DNA from: an uncultured Ruminiclostridium sp.
Lineage (GTDB): Bacteria > Bacillota > Clostridia > Oscillospirales > Ruminococcaceae
Assembly: GCA_947630175.1 (NCBI GenBank)
Contig: CANRGJ010000004.1
Coordinates: forward strand, 1-64,000
Length of the DNA: 64,000 nt
Direction: 5' to 3'
A program made the position numbers and the translations under genes. Positions within the stretch are counted from its first letter, which is position 1, and every line of letters starts with the position of its first letter. The notes below the pieces were generated by a model, which saw nothing but the letters and a program-made list of their open reading frames with translations, had not been told where the DNA came from and ran no database searches. Below are positions 1 through 11,628 of this stretch, one piece after another.

Positions 1-66
1 GTATATAATAAACTTGGTTATGTAGATGATAATGAACTTCATTTATCAAAACGAGTTAAGAGATAG
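1..66 (+). CDS. 3' end of an unidentified gene (cut by window start)
   Basis: Frame 1 is open from the first base to a TAG at 64-66, giving 21 residues ending in SKRVKR. It is followed 39 bases later by a good intrinsic terminator, which supports a real gene end. The fragment is too short to assign a family. It is the only trace of what lies upstream of the broken ABC exporter. Confidence 0.4.
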   Translation, partial: VYNKLGYVDDNELHLSKRVKR

Positions 67-104
67 TCAAATTCCCATAAGTCGAGCAGATTACTAACAG
101 AACA

Positions 105-137
105 AACGACCGGAGAATTTTCTTCTTCGGTCGTTTT
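105..137 (+). terminator. Rho-independent terminator
   Basis: An 8-bp perfect stem (AACGACCG at 105-112 with CGGTCGTT at 128-135) carries a T-rich loop and continues into a T-run. It closes the partial gene at the window edge and separates it from the truncated permease. Confidence 0.75.
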
Positions 138-201
138 TCATATTCGTATAGCTAACGGGTTTAATGGATTGGCTCTGTATCGGCGTTCGTTGAGTTGATA
201 A

Positions 202-1008
202 TGTGTAGCCACGGGCACACCGATAGCAGACAATGCGGCTGAAAACGCTCTGTATGTTCCTGATTTTTATGCTGAGGCGACAGGCAAAAATATAGGAGAT
301 ACAGTCTATTTTTTAAGGCACAAGGCAAACGGTGCGATTTCCGTTTTTGACGAAACGTCGGGAAATATAAATGATATAAACAAAGAGGTATTTGACGTTA
401 TCCCTCTTATCATCGCAGGCACATACACAAACGGAGGAGATGGTATTTTTTATGTACCGTTAAACACCGCTCTTGCACATTTTAATGTCACTGAGACCTA
501 TATTGTTTTCGACAGAACATATTTGACAGAAAGTGAATATAACGATGTGCTCAAAGAGATAGAAAACATTTTCGGCAACGCCGACGACAGCTACTCTGAT
601 TTTGACACGGTATATGCGGGAAATCTTATGATGACAAGAATAACGGCTATGGTCCTTTTCCTGCTGGGAATGATGTGCATAGTATTTTTGTATTCTTTTA
701 TCCTGTCAAAAAGGTTAAGAAGATTTTCAATATGCAGGCTTTGCGGAGCGTCTAAAGGGGCAGTGATCTTTATGATCACAGCAGGCTGTTTGATCACCTA
801 TATCATCAGTTTCGGACTGGCTCTTCTTTTGGGACTGGCATTGAACTACTGCATATTCATTCCTGCTCTCGGATATGACAGCTTTGATCTGAGCGAATGC
901 GGCACGCTGTTTATACTGACGTTTGCTATATATTTCGTAGTTATGGCAGTGTATATTTCAAAGTTTATAAAAAGTTCCGCTGTGGGGATTTACAGGAGGA
1001 GCGAATAA
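202..1008 (+). pseudogene. FtsX/MacB-type ABC transporter permease, N-terminus lost
   Basis: The frame is open from just after two stops (TGA TAA at 196-201) to the TAA at 1006-1008 and encodes about 268 residues. The first in-frame ATG-like start lies well inside. The visible part holds the end of the extracellular domain and three C-terminal membrane segments (around bases 615-735, 765-870 and 900-965), the layout of the C-terminal FtsX domain. Full-length permeases of this type have an additional N-terminal membrane helix and a longer periplasmic-type domain. No start codon with a ribosome-binding site is visible at 202-230. I infer a deletion or recombination breakpoint near 200-215. The intact partner permease starts at its stop codon, so the pair was an operon. 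Confidence 0.7.
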
Positions 1009-2399
1009 TGCTGACTATACTGAACCTTGCAAAAAATCTGTGGAAAAAGAATATGGTTTCCAACATAATGGTTATGATCATTCTTTGCCTCGCCTGTTTG
1101 GTGACAAACGTTACATACAATATTCTTCACCAAATGTATTACGACTATGACTTTTTTAAGGACACACCGCTGAATAATTCTCTTATGTATATGGGTGGAG
1201 CAAGGGACGAAAACGGAAATTTAAAATCGGAAGACGTAGAAAAAATGAACGCTGTTGCAGAGGAAAACGAAGATATAATAGAAGGAATTTCAAAAATGAT
1301 GAACTTCAGCTGCTATTCAGCCGATCATACTGACGGTTCATTTTATGTTTTTGACCAAATAACTGCCTCCTATATGAAAAAAGGAATAAAGGGTGAAGGA
1401 GAATGGCTCTTTGACAGCGCGGCAAAGGACGGATATTATCCCATAGTAGTATTTAACGGCGAATTGACGCCTAAATACGATATGGACGGAAATCTCATCG
1501 CGGAAAAAAACGGCAGACCTGTTTATTTTCCCAAATATGATGACGTGGGAGAAGTAATTAAAGACAGTGAGGGATATCCTGTGGATTTTCCTTTATATAA
1601 ATTGGGTGAAACAGTAGAGCTTGATGTTTCGGCATATATGCACGTCCAGCAAATCGGCAAAATTATCCCTCCAAAAGAAATGACCATAAAATGCAAGGTG
1701 GTAGGTATAATTGACAGCATAGAACCTTTTACCTTTTTCCTTGGAAATCAATACGGGACTTTGACGAATGACGTGAGGAACACCTTCAGCTTATCCGACA
1801 GCAGAGATCGTACCTGCATATTTTTCCCGTACAACGAGGAGCTTTTCGGGGATTTTGATTTTTGTAACGGGACTGCATTGTATTATTTCAAAAACAATGC
1901 TCCTGAGGAAAGAATACAGGCTTTTTGTGCCGACGCCAAAGCAGCAGGCTTTTGTACCTTGGGGAGCGATATTATACAAAAAACCAAAGACGTGGCTGAC
2001 AATGAGTTTAACGACGAATTCTTTCTGTGCTACACCTTGGCAGGACTTTCGCTGATCTCCATTATATGCGTTTCATTTCTGAATATAAGAAAGCTGACAA
2101 AGCAGATAGCTATATACCGCCTGAACGGCTGCGGCTTTATGAAAAGCGTCATGATATATTTCACCTATTTCGCCGTTATGTACGGTATCAGCTTTCTGAT
2201 GTTCCTCGGCGTGCTGCTTATCATTAAATTATGTCTCAGCGGAAACGATATACAAGGATTTCTGACTGTATATACAACGAACTTTACAACTGCGGCAGTT
2301 ATTTTTCTTGTGGGACTGGCGGTTTCGGCAATCGCCTCGCTCATACCGTTTATTTTCATAAAAAAGAAAACTCCGATAGAAAATCTGAAGGTGGGATAA
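1008..2399 (+). CDS. ABC transporter permease, FtsX/MacB type
   Basis: 463-residue integral membrane subunit of an ABC exporter of the MacB/Bce-like family (lipoprotein, peptide or antibiotic export is typical; the substrate cannot be read here). ATG at 1008 overlaps the stop of the upstream permease (TAATG) and has AGGAGG at 993-998, so I prefer it to an upstream in-frame start at 897. One membrane helix sits at residues about 15-35, followed by a large extracellular domain and three C-terminal helices (about 345-365, 390-425, 430-455), the standard FtsX layout. The ATPase follows after one base. Because the first permease is truncated, a working heterodimer is doubtful. Confidence 0.88.
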   Translation: MLTILNLAKNLWKKNMVSNIMVMIILCLACLVTNVTYNILHQMYYDYDFFKDTPLNNSLMYMGGARDENGNLKSEDVEKMNAVAEENEDIIEGISKMMNFSCYSADHTDGSFYVFDQITASYMKKGIKGEGEWLFDSAAKDGYYPIVVFNGELTPKYDMDGNLIAEKNGRPVYFPKYDDVGEVIKDSEGYPVDFPLYKLGETVELDVSAYMHVQQIGKIIPPKEMTIKCKVVGIIDSIEPFTFFLGNQYGTLTNDVRNTFSLSDSRDRTCIFFPYNEELFGDFDFCNGTALYYFKNNAPEERIQAFCADAKAAGFCTLGSDIIQKTKDVADNEFNDEFFLCYTLAGLSLISIICVSFLNIRKLTKQIAIYRLNGCGFMKSVMIYFTYFAVMYGISFLMFLGVLLIIKLCLSGNDIQGFLTVYTTNFTTAAVIFLVGLAVSAIASLIPFIFIKKKTPIENLKVG

Positions 2400-2400
2400 A

Positions 2401-3087
2401 ATGGAAAAAATAATAGAGATAAGCGATCTTTGCAAAAGCTATAAAAACGGCGATAAGAGTATGTTAAAGGTGCTTGAGGGTTTAGACCTCACGGTAGAAA
2501 AGGGCGAAATGACAGTCATTATCGGAAAAAGCGGTTCGGGAAAGTCCACCCTGCTGAATATTTTAGGCTGCGTGGACGGATTTGACAGCGGAAAATATCT
2601 ATTTTGCGGCGCTGATACAAGCAGGCTGTCCGACAGGAAACGCTCTGCGCTAAGAGGCAGTGAGATAAGCTTTGTATTTCAGGATTACGCCCTTATAGAA
2701 GAGGAAACAGTTCTTCAAAACGTGATGACTCCGCTGTATTTCAGCAGTAAGGTGAAATTCGGCCAGCGCCGCAAAGCCGCCGTTAAAGCAATTGAAGCGG
2801 TGGGCATTTCCGAACTTGCCAAAAAGAAGGTTTCCTGCCTTTCGGGCGGGCAGAAGCAAAGGGCTGCAATTGCAAGGGCAATAGTAAGCGAACCAAAGCT
2901 GATACTGGCGGACGAGCCTACGGGAGCGTTGGACTCTGAAACAGCAGAATCCATCTTAAATCTGCTTTTTGAACTAAATAAGGCAGGAACAACAGTAATA
3001 ATTGTAACTCACGACGATGATGTGGCAAAAAAATGTAAACGAGTTTTAAGTATATCAAACGGTAAAATTACAGAAGTAACAGGTTAA
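2401..3087 (+). CDS. ABC transporter ATP-binding protein, LolD/MacB type
   Basis: 228-residue cytoplasmic ATPase. Visible motifs: Walker A GKSGSGKST (residues about 43-51), Q-loop in VFQDYALIEEE, ABC signature LSGGQKQRAAIARA (about 142-155), Walker B with catalytic Glu in LILADEPTGALDS, and the switch His in VIIVTHDDD. The length and the EPTGALD motif are typical of ATPases paired with FtsX-type permeases. ATG at 2401 starts one base after the permease stop, so the genes are translationally coupled. A palindromic terminator (3106-3130) follows. It is the last gene of the exporter operon. Confidence 0.93.
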   Translation: MEKIIEISDLCKSYKNGDKSMLKVLEGLDLTVEKGEMTVIIGKSGSGKSTLLNILGCVDGFDSGKYLFCGADTSRLSDRKRSALRGSEISFVFQDYALIEEETVLQNVMTPLYFSSKVKFGQRRKAAVKAIEAVGISELAKKKVSCLSGGQKQRAAIARAIVSEPKLILADEPTGALDSETAESILNLLFELNKAGTTVIIVTHDDDVAKKCKRVLSISNGKITEVTG

Positions 3088-3105
3088 AATAAAGTGAATA
3101 CTAAA

Positions 3106-3130
3106 AATGCTCCCGTCTTATGGGAGCATT
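3106..3130 (+). terminator. Palindromic terminator, copy 1 of a GCTCCCG...GGGAGC family
   Basis: AATGCTCCC and GGGAGCATT form a 9-bp stem with a short loop just after the ABC ATPase gene. On the plus strand it runs into CATTTTAG; on the minus strand it is followed by T5. Similar stems with the same core recur at 3198-3220, 58763-58789 and 59387-59409. Confidence 0.7.
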
Positions 3131-3192
3131 CATTTTAGTTTAAGTATTACAGCGATTTGCTTTGTCGGCAGAATAGATTTTTTGCAGATATA

Positions 3193-3220
3193 AAAACACG
3201 CTCCCGTGTTCTGGGAGCGT
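3193..3220 (-). terminator. Terminator of the tRNA cluster, copy 2 of the family
   Basis: ACGCTCCC (from 3198) pairs with GGGAGCGT (to 3220). On the minus strand the stem is followed by GTTTTTATATC. It lies directly downstream of the minus-strand tRNA-Lys, tRNA-Met and tRNA-Trp genes, so it probably ends their transcript. Confidence 0.7.
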
Positions 3221-3242
3221 ATTGAATCCAGCGTCACGCTGG

Positions 3243-3316
3243 TGGCAGGGGTGGTAGGAATCGAACCCACGTCAAAGGTTTTGGAGACCCCTATTCTACC
3301 ATTGAACCACACCCCT
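3243..3316 (-). tRNA. tRNA-Trp (CCA)
   Basis: The minus strand folds into a complete cloverleaf: acceptor AGGGGTG/CACCCCT, anticodon loop CTCCAAA (anticodon CCA) and T-arm GTGGG TTCGATT CCTAC. The discriminator is G and the CCA end is encoded (3243-3245). It is the last of three tRNAs on this strand. Confidence 0.96.
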
Positions 3317-3381
3317 GTATTGAAAAGGCTTTCGCCTTTTCAATGCGGAAACCGCTCCTTTCGGAGCGGCGAAAAGAAGAG

Positions 3382-3458
3382 TGGTGCGCCAACAGGGACT
3401 CGAACCCCGGACCGACCGGTTATGAGCCGGTTGCTCTAACCAACTGAGCTATTGGCGC
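3382..3458 (-). tRNA. tRNA-Met (CAT), elongator type
   Basis: Acceptor GCGCCAA/TTGGCGC, anticodon stem-loop centred on CAT within GGCTCATAACC, and a standard T-arm are visible. CCA is encoded at 3382-3384. An intact first acceptor pair and the overall sequence fit elongator Met rather than initiator. A CAT-anticodon Ile2 tRNA is the main alternative. Confidence 0.93.
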
Positions 3459-3499
3459 AATTGGGCGGTTTTACCGTTGATTAAAAAGCGGGTGACCGC

Positions 3500-3575
3500 T
3501 GGTGATCCACCCGGGAATCGAACCCGGGACACCCTGCTTAAAAGGCAGGTGCTCTGCCGCCTGAGCTAGTGGATC
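3500..3575 (-). tRNA. tRNA-Lys (TTT)
   Basis: Acceptor GATCCAC/GTGGATC, anticodon TTT inside CTTTTAA, T-arm GGG TTCGATT CCC and an encoded CCA end (3500-3502). It is the first gene of the minus-strand tRNA trio. Confidence 0.96.
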
Positions 3576-3926
3576 GCACTTTGCCAAATTTGCAACGTTG
3601 ATATTATAACAAACTTTTTATCAGTTGTCAATAGTTTTTTTGAATTTTGTTTGCGCATTTTGATAGCAACTTATGTTTTTTGAATAATAATTATCAATTA
3701 TCTAATATATATGGTATATATTTTTGTCACCAAAGACTTTATTGCGGTTACATATAAAAATATTATTTTATGAAATGAAAAATAAAATGTAACCTGCGTT
3801 TAATGATTTGTCCTTATATAATGGGGATATATTGTTTTATTACGTTACATTTTTGTATATTTCTACTGATAAACTATCCAAAAACAGGTAAAAAATCAAA
3901 AAGCCTCCAAATCCGTTCAAAGCCTA
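3576..3926. other. AT-rich intergenic region with a long inverted repeat
   Basis: No gene is seen in these 350 bases. The segment is very A+T-rich and holds the promoter region of the tRNA cluster (minus) and sequence upstream of the surface-protein gene (plus). GGTTACAT at 3746-3753 and ATGTAACC at 3787-3794 form an 8-base inverted repeat around an A+T-only centre. A related half, GTTACAT, recurs near 3843-3850. It may be a regulator site or a small hairpin RNA; nothing proves either. Confidence 0.4.
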
Positions 3927-3955
3927 TTGACAAAGCGTTTTATTAAGATTATAAT
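3927..3955 (+). promoter_or_regulatory. Consensus sigma-A promoter
   Basis: TTGACA at 3927-3932, a 17-base spacer and TATAAT at 3950-3955 match the vegetative consensus exactly. The start codon at 4014 lies about 52 bases downstream of the expected transcription start. The TTG at 3927 that could open the reading frame further upstream is therefore part of the -35 box. Confidence 0.9.
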
Positions 3956-4013
3956 CAAAATACCGAGTAACCTAAGGTTCATTATTGATTATTACAGAGT
4001 TGAGGTAACAAGA

Positions 4014-7000
4014 ATGAAAAAACTGACAAAGATTACGGCAATCGTCACGGCAACTGCTTTGGCAGTAACAGCAACTGCGGTATTCCCTGTTCATCCATTG
4101 GGAAACACCGTTTATGCGTCTCAGGAAAGCGCTGAGCATTATTTTTATTATCAGTTGCCCGATGATGCAAAAGTGTTTTATGACGCAATGGAAATAATGA
4201 ATGAAAAAGGAATTTTCAAAACAGGAAATGGCGATTATGACCTAATAGACAACGGTCATTTCTCCAATGAACAAGCAGAAGCGTTTGCTGAAGGAAGTAC
4301 ACTGACAATGAAAATGTTCGGAGCTGCAAGAGACGCTTTTTACGCAGATCACGCCGATATTTTCTACGTTGACTTTTCAAAGCTTTCAATAAGAGTTACC
4401 AACGATGATGAAAAGTATCACATATATCTGGGCTCAGGAAGAATAAGCGATTACTATACAGAAGGCTTTTCCAATAAGGAGCAGGTGGACAAAGCCGTTT
4501 CGGAATACGATAGTGCTATTGGCAAGATAGTAGATGAAGCTAAAAAAATAACTGCTGAAGAAAAAGAAAATCTGACACAAAAACAAATAGAATTTGTTCA
4601 CGATTACATAACCAATCATGTTTCATATCGCCTTGAAAACGCCTGCAAGCCTGAAAATACAGGTTTTATCAGGACGGCTTACGGTGCATTGGTAAAGGGC
4701 GAAGGCGTATGCGAAGGTTATTCAAGAGCTTTCAAAGCAGTAATGGACCGTCTGGGAATACCCTGCGTTCTTGTAAACGGAGTATTCAGACACAGCGAAA
4801 ACGTTCCTGAGCTTCATATGTGGTGCGAAGTTCAGATAGACAATGCATGGTATGCTGTTGACGCTACAATGGACGATCCGAAAAGCAAAAACGGTGTTAA
4901 CGGCGTAGACGGATATGAAAATCAGAACTATATGCTTGTCGGAGAATCGGTTATAAGCAGACAGCATGTACCCAGCGGCATTATGTCGCCTGCTGAATTT
5001 GAGTTTGAATATCCTGCGCTCAACCCTGACAGCTTTAACGTAAAGGAAGTTTCCAATTACAACGGTCTTTCGGTTAAATACAAAAGCGACGGAGAATTTG
5101 AAGACCTTGAGGCGGGAATATTCTACGTAAGCTATAACGGAATGGGCGTTGCCAAATCCGCCGAGCAAGGAAAATATCTTCTTTGCAAAACATCTATCTA
5201 CTATGAGCAGACGGACGAATGGGACATAGGTGAATGGGGATATATCCTCCCTGAAATTTATCCTGCCATTACGGACACCGATACGGAAGTTATTCTTCCC
5301 TTCCCTCATATCAACTATGTTGAATTTGCGGTAACGGATATTGCTCCTCCTGCATATGACAAAAATACCACATCGCCAGATTTTTCTTATCATGGCGACC
5401 CTATGCTGTTTGAATCCTATACAGGAAGCATATACAACCCATCAGGCTCATATGTAAGAGCCCCTGTTGTCAGCAAGATAACCCCGAGCAACAGCGGAAG
5501 AATATATTACGGCAAAACATATCACGTTGTGGCAACGTATGACGACGTGCTGAAGCTTGAAGATGAAAATGTTGAACCTTACTATGTTCTTACTGCAACA
5601 AATGCACACAACAACGGCGCAGGCGATTCGGCAGAAGAAAACAGCAAGATAGAAAATTTCAAGTGGGACGGAGCCAGCACGATAGAATTCGACTTTACTC
5701 CCAGCGAAATGTGGCTTGATGATTCGGTAAACTACAATTTCTCCATAAAAGGTCTTATCGGCAGCAAGAGCTTGAAAGCTCCAAGAGATTTTGCTTACTA
5801 CGTCTGCGGACAGTGTGCGGTTTGCGCTTACCGTTCCCAGGGAATACAGTGGAACCTGTTCGGCAAACCCTCGCTTATGGAAAACTTTGATGTTGATACA
5901 ACCGACTGGCAAAGCGCAAGTGGAGAAGAAATAGCAGACGAGCTGCGCAGCAGAATGGTGCTTGTAGTTACAGAGCCTACTCATTCACAGACAGACGAAA
6001 TGCTGGATATGATAGAGGACGAAAGCGGAGAAGAAATATTGTCACAGCAGACCTACAACATCAATCTTTCTATCTGCAATCTTCAGGTCATCTCCACGGG
6101 AGACGGCGTGAGAATACAACTTGGTTTCCCCGAAGGGTATGGTCCAGAAGATGAGGGAGTAACATTCAAAGTATATCATTTCTTTAAAGACGAATCGGGA
6201 AATATCACAGGCGTTGAAGAGATACCGTGTGTTATCACCAAATATGGTCTGGTAATTATCTGCAAATCTTTCAGCCCGTTCGCTATTGTTGCAGTTCCCG
6301 AAGATGAAGAAAAAGAAAGCGATGCAGATAAAACAGTTTTGCTTTCCGCAACAGAGGGCGGTGAAGTCAAAGGCGCAGAAAACATATTCACTTTGAGCAA
6401 GGGAGAGAGCAAAACGCTTTCAATCACTTCTCAGGAAGGATATGTTATCGACAGTGTTGCCGTTGCAGGTGAATATTATGCTGAAGCAAACGGCAAAACA
6501 AAGGCTGAGATAACTGTAAGCTACGATGACTTGGCTGAGTCCAACGGTATAATAGACGTAAAGTTTGTGGCTAAAACCGTAGTCGAAAAGGATAAAGGAA
6601 GAAATGAATCAGTGGTCCTGCCTCACGCTCTGCCCGCTGAAATAGAATTTGAATATGATACTCAATCTGTAACAGTGGGAGAAAATCTTGTTATCACTCC
6701 GACCGTTACAAGTAAGACAGAAGGTGCGGTTGAAACTTATCAATGGTATAAGGACGGCAAGCTGCTTGAAGGTCAAAAATCAAAAGATCTGACCGTTCAG
6801 AATGCAGATTATGCAGACGCAGGCGAATATACATTGGAAGTTATAACTGCCTCAAATGCAACGACCGCAAAGGCTGAAGGAACTGTCAAGGTAGAAGTAG
6901 TTGACTGCAAGCATGTGTTTGGTGAATGGAAAATAGACAAGGAAGCGACCTGTACTGAAAACGGTCTGGAAAAGCGTGAGTGTACTCTATGCGGTTTTGT

Positions 7001-7571
7001 TGAGGAACGTGAAACAGAGGCAAAGGGACACGTTACAGAAATCCAAAACAAGAAAGACGCTAACTGCACCGAAGACGGTTACACAGGCGACACGGTCTGC
7101 ACAGTTTGCCAAGAGGTAATAGAAAAAGGAACTGTAATTGGCGCCCTCGGTCACAAAACCGAGTTAAAAAATCAGAAGGAAGCCACTTGTACAGAAACAG
7201 GATATTCAGGTGATGAGATCTGTACAGTTTGCGGTGAAACGGTTTCAAAGGGTGAAACGCTCCCTATGACGGAACACAAATTCGTTGACGGAAAGTGTGA
7301 GGTATGCGGCGCAGAAGAACCTGAAGAGCCGAGCACGGATACTTCATCGGATACCGAGCCCTCATCTCCAACAAATCCGCCTGAGACTGACGAACCTGAC
7401 AACACTGATGATAATACCACATCATCAGAGCCGACTGATACAGACAGCGATTCTGAAAACGGCGGCGGAAATACAAACGATAATCCAAATACCGCCAACA
7501 GTCTTATTCAGATTCTAATACTTACCGCCGGAGCAGCGTCTTTACTGTTCGTAAGCAAAAAGCGTTCTTAA
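4014..7571 (+). CDS. Large surface protein with transglutaminase-like domain and Cys repeats
   Basis: 1185-residue secreted protein. ATG at 4014 has GAGGT upstream and follows a consensus promoter. Order: signal peptide (1 to about 37); a transglutaminase/protease-like domain with Cys in GVCEGYSRAF (about 233), His in ELHMWCE (about 268) and Asp in AVDATMDD (about 283), a complete Cys-His-Asp triad; a long middle region; an Ig-like domain (about 873-962, QWYKDGKLL and DAGEYTL); about three and a half Cys-rich repeats with CTVC-type pairs and GH motifs (about 965-1100); a Ser/Thr/Pro/Asp/Glu linker; and a C-terminal helix followed by KKRS after NPNTA. The tail looks like a wall-sorting or membrane anchor. 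Ruminococci carry many such proteins of unknown substrate; a role in wall or protein crosslinking or peptide cleavage is inference. Confidence 0.88.
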   Translation: MKKLTKITAIVTATALAVTATAVFPVHPLGNTVYASQESAEHYFYYQLPDDAKVFYDAMEIMNEKGIFKTGNGDYDLIDNGHFSNEQAEAFAEGSTLTMKMFGAARDAFYADHADIFYVDFSKLSIRVTNDDEKYHIYLGSGRISDYYTEGFSNKEQVDKAVSEYDSAIGKIVDEAKKITAEEKENLTQKQIEFVHDYITNHVSYRLENACKPENTGFIRTAYGALVKGEGVCEGYSRAFKAVMDRLGIPCVLVNGVFRHSENVPELHMWCEVQIDNAWYAVDATMDDPKSKNGVNGVDGYENQNYMLVGESVISRQHVPSGIMSPAEFEFEYPALNPDSFNVKEVSNYNGLSVKYKSDGEFEDLEAGIFYVSYNGMGVAKSAEQGKYLLCKTSIYYEQTDEWDIGEWGYILPEIYPAITDTDTEVILPFPHINYVEFAVTDIAPPAYDKNTTSPDFSYHGDPMLFESYTGSIYNPSGSYVRAPVVSKITPSNSGRIYYGKTYHVVATYDDVLKLEDENVEPYYVLTATNAHNNGAGDSAEENSKIENFKWDGASTIEFDFTPSEMWLDDSVNYNFSIKGLIGSKSLKAPRDFAYYVCGQCAVCAYRSQGIQWNLFGKPSLMENFDVDTTDWQSASGEEIADELRSRMVLVVTEPTHSQTDEMLDMIEDESGEEILSQQTYNINLSICNLQVISTGDGVRIQLGFPEGYGPEDEGVTFKVYHFFKDESGNITGVEEIPCVITKYGLVIICKSFSPFAIVAVPEDEEKESDADKTVLLSATEGGEVKGAENIFTLSKGESKTLSITSQEGYVIDSVAVAGEYYAEANGKTKAEITVSYDDLAESNGIIDVKFVAKTVVEKDKGRNESVVLPHALPAEIEFEYDTQSVTVGENLVITPTVTSKTEGAVETYQWYKDGKLLEGQKSKDLTVQNADYADAGEYTLEVITASNATTAKAEGTVKVEVVDCKHVFGEWKIDKEATCTENGLEKRECTLCGFVEERETEAKGHVTEIQNKKDANCTEDGYTGDTVCTVCQEVIEKGTVIGALGHKTELKNQKEATCTETGYSGDEICTVCGETVSKGETLPMTEHKFVDGKCEVCGAEEPEEPSTDTSSDTEPSSPTNPPETDEPDNTDDNTTSSEPTDTDSDSENGGGNTNDNPNTANSLIQILILTAGAASLLFVSKKRS

Positions 7572-7580
7572 TCCAATAAG

Positions 7581-7610
7581 AAAGCTCTGAGAATTTTTCT
7601 CAGAGCTTTT
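7581..7610. terminator. Bidirectional terminator
   Basis: AAAGCTCTGAG (7581-7591) pairs with CTCAGAGCTTT (7599-7609) and is flanked by T-runs on both strands. It separates the convergent surface-protein and beta-galactosidase genes. Confidence 0.9.
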
Positions 7611-7614
7611 ATTT

Positions 7615-10638
<3,024 letters not shown>

Positions 10639-10645
10639 TTACCTA

Positions 10646-10674
10646 ATTATAGTATATTTTCGCTGATAAGACAA
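10646..10674 (-). promoter_or_regulatory. Promoter of the beta-galactosidase gene
   Basis: On the minus strand TTGTCT (10674-10669), a 17-base spacer and TATAAT (10651-10646) precede the GH2 gene by about 40 bases. The weak -35 box suits an activator-dependent promoter. Confidence 0.75.
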
Positions 10675-10693
10675 GATAAATATAAAATTTTTC

Positions 10694-10722
10694 TTGCAAT
10701 TATCAATCAGCTATGATAAACT
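10694..10722 (+). promoter_or_regulatory. Probable promoter of the AraC-family gene
   Basis: TTGCAA at 10694-10699, a 17-base spacer and TAAACT at 10717-10722 lie 44 bases before the AraC-type start. It is back to back with the lacZ promoter, 20 bases apart, so one regulator could act on both. Confidence 0.5.
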
Positions 10723-10765
10723 GTAATTATAAGTTATCTGCTCTTGATTTGGAAAGGAAAACATT

Positions 10766-11527
10766 ATGAGTACCGAAAAGGATCTGGCAAAAACAGCTTT
10801 TAATAATCGTGAATATATGATAGAGCATATGCCTTATGAGCGTGAAATGGCATTTTTCCAGAGCATAAAGGCCGGAAATGAAGAAGAAATGAAACGGCTT
10901 TTCAAGCCTTTGGGAGTAGAGGGCATGGGAAAACTCAGCGACGACAAGCTGCGAAACCTCAAGTATCACCTTATCATAACGATAGCTTTCATCACCAGAT
11001 ATGCCATTGAAGGCGGAATGACAATGGAAACCGCATATAATCTGAGCGATATTTATATTCAAAGGCTGGACAAATGTCAGACGGAACAGGAGATACACGT
11101 TATACATAAAGAAGTGGCGGAGGATTTCACACACCGTATGCATATGATAGTCAAGCACCATTTATATTCAAGGCCCGTAACTATATGCATAGACTATATT
11201 TATAATCATCTTCACAGCAAAATGTCACTTTCCGACCTTGCCAAAACTGCCGATTTGAGCAGTTCTTACCTTTCAAAGCTGTTCAAAAAGGAAACAGGCG
11301 TGACGCTTTCTCAATATATCGCCCAGAAAAAGGTAGAGGCGGCGGAAAATATGCTGAAATACTCGGAATACACCTGTACGGAAATTTCAAATTATCTCTG
11401 CTTTAATTCTGAAAGCTATTTTATCCAGGTTTTTAAATCATTCACTAAGATGACTCCAAAGGAATACAGAAATAAATTCTTCAGAACACGCTGGGGCGAC
11501 GAGGAGAATGTTGAGTCAAAAAAATGA
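10766..11527 (+). CDS. AraC-family transcriptional regulator
   Basis: 253 residues. The last about 100 residues hold the two helix-turn-helix motifs of the AraC DNA-binding domain: LSDLAKTADLSSSYLSKLFK (about 157-176) and CTEISNYLCFNSESYFIQVFK with the following PKEYR signature. The N-terminal about 150 residues are a helical sensor-like region without a recognisable cupin. ATG at 10766 has GGAAAGGAAAA upstream. It is divergent from the beta-galactosidase gene and shares a 160-base control region with it. Likely an activator or switch for beta-galactoside use (inference from position). Confidence 0.92.
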   Translation: MSTEKDLAKTAFNNREYMIEHMPYEREMAFFQSIKAGNEEEMKRLFKPLGVEGMGKLSDDKLRNLKYHLIITIAFITRYAIEGGMTMETAYNLSDIYIQRLDKCQTEQEIHVIHKEVAEDFTHRMHMIVKHHLYSRPVTICIDYIYNHLHSKMSLSDLAKTADLSSSYLSKLFKKETGVTLSQYIAQKKVEAAENMLKYSEYTCTEISNYLCFNSESYFIQVFKSFTKMTPKEYRNKFFRTRWGDEENVESKK

Positions 11528-11586
11528 TATAAAAAATATAATTATGGTATGGCTGTTCGGATTTTCCTTGTAAAATAGTATATAAA

Positions 11587-11613
11587 GGAGAAATGTATCT
11601 CCTAAAAAAATGA
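11587..11613 (+). other. Short hairpin and six-codon ORF before the wall-protein gene
   Basis: AGGAGA (11587-11592) and TCTCCT (11597-11602) form a small palindrome that buries a Shine-Dalgarno sequence. The ATG at 11593 would give a six-residue peptide ending at TGA 11611-11613, 15 bases before the true gene start. It may be chance. It is recorded because the downstream gene looks highly expressed. Confidence 0.25.
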
Positions 11614-11628
11614 AAGGAAAATTATGTT

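Noticed and set aside
3927..4013. Upstream extension of the large surface protein beginning at TTG 3927
   Set aside because: The TTG is the -35 box of an exact consensus promoter; the ATG at 4014 has a ribosome-binding site and gives a proper signal peptide.
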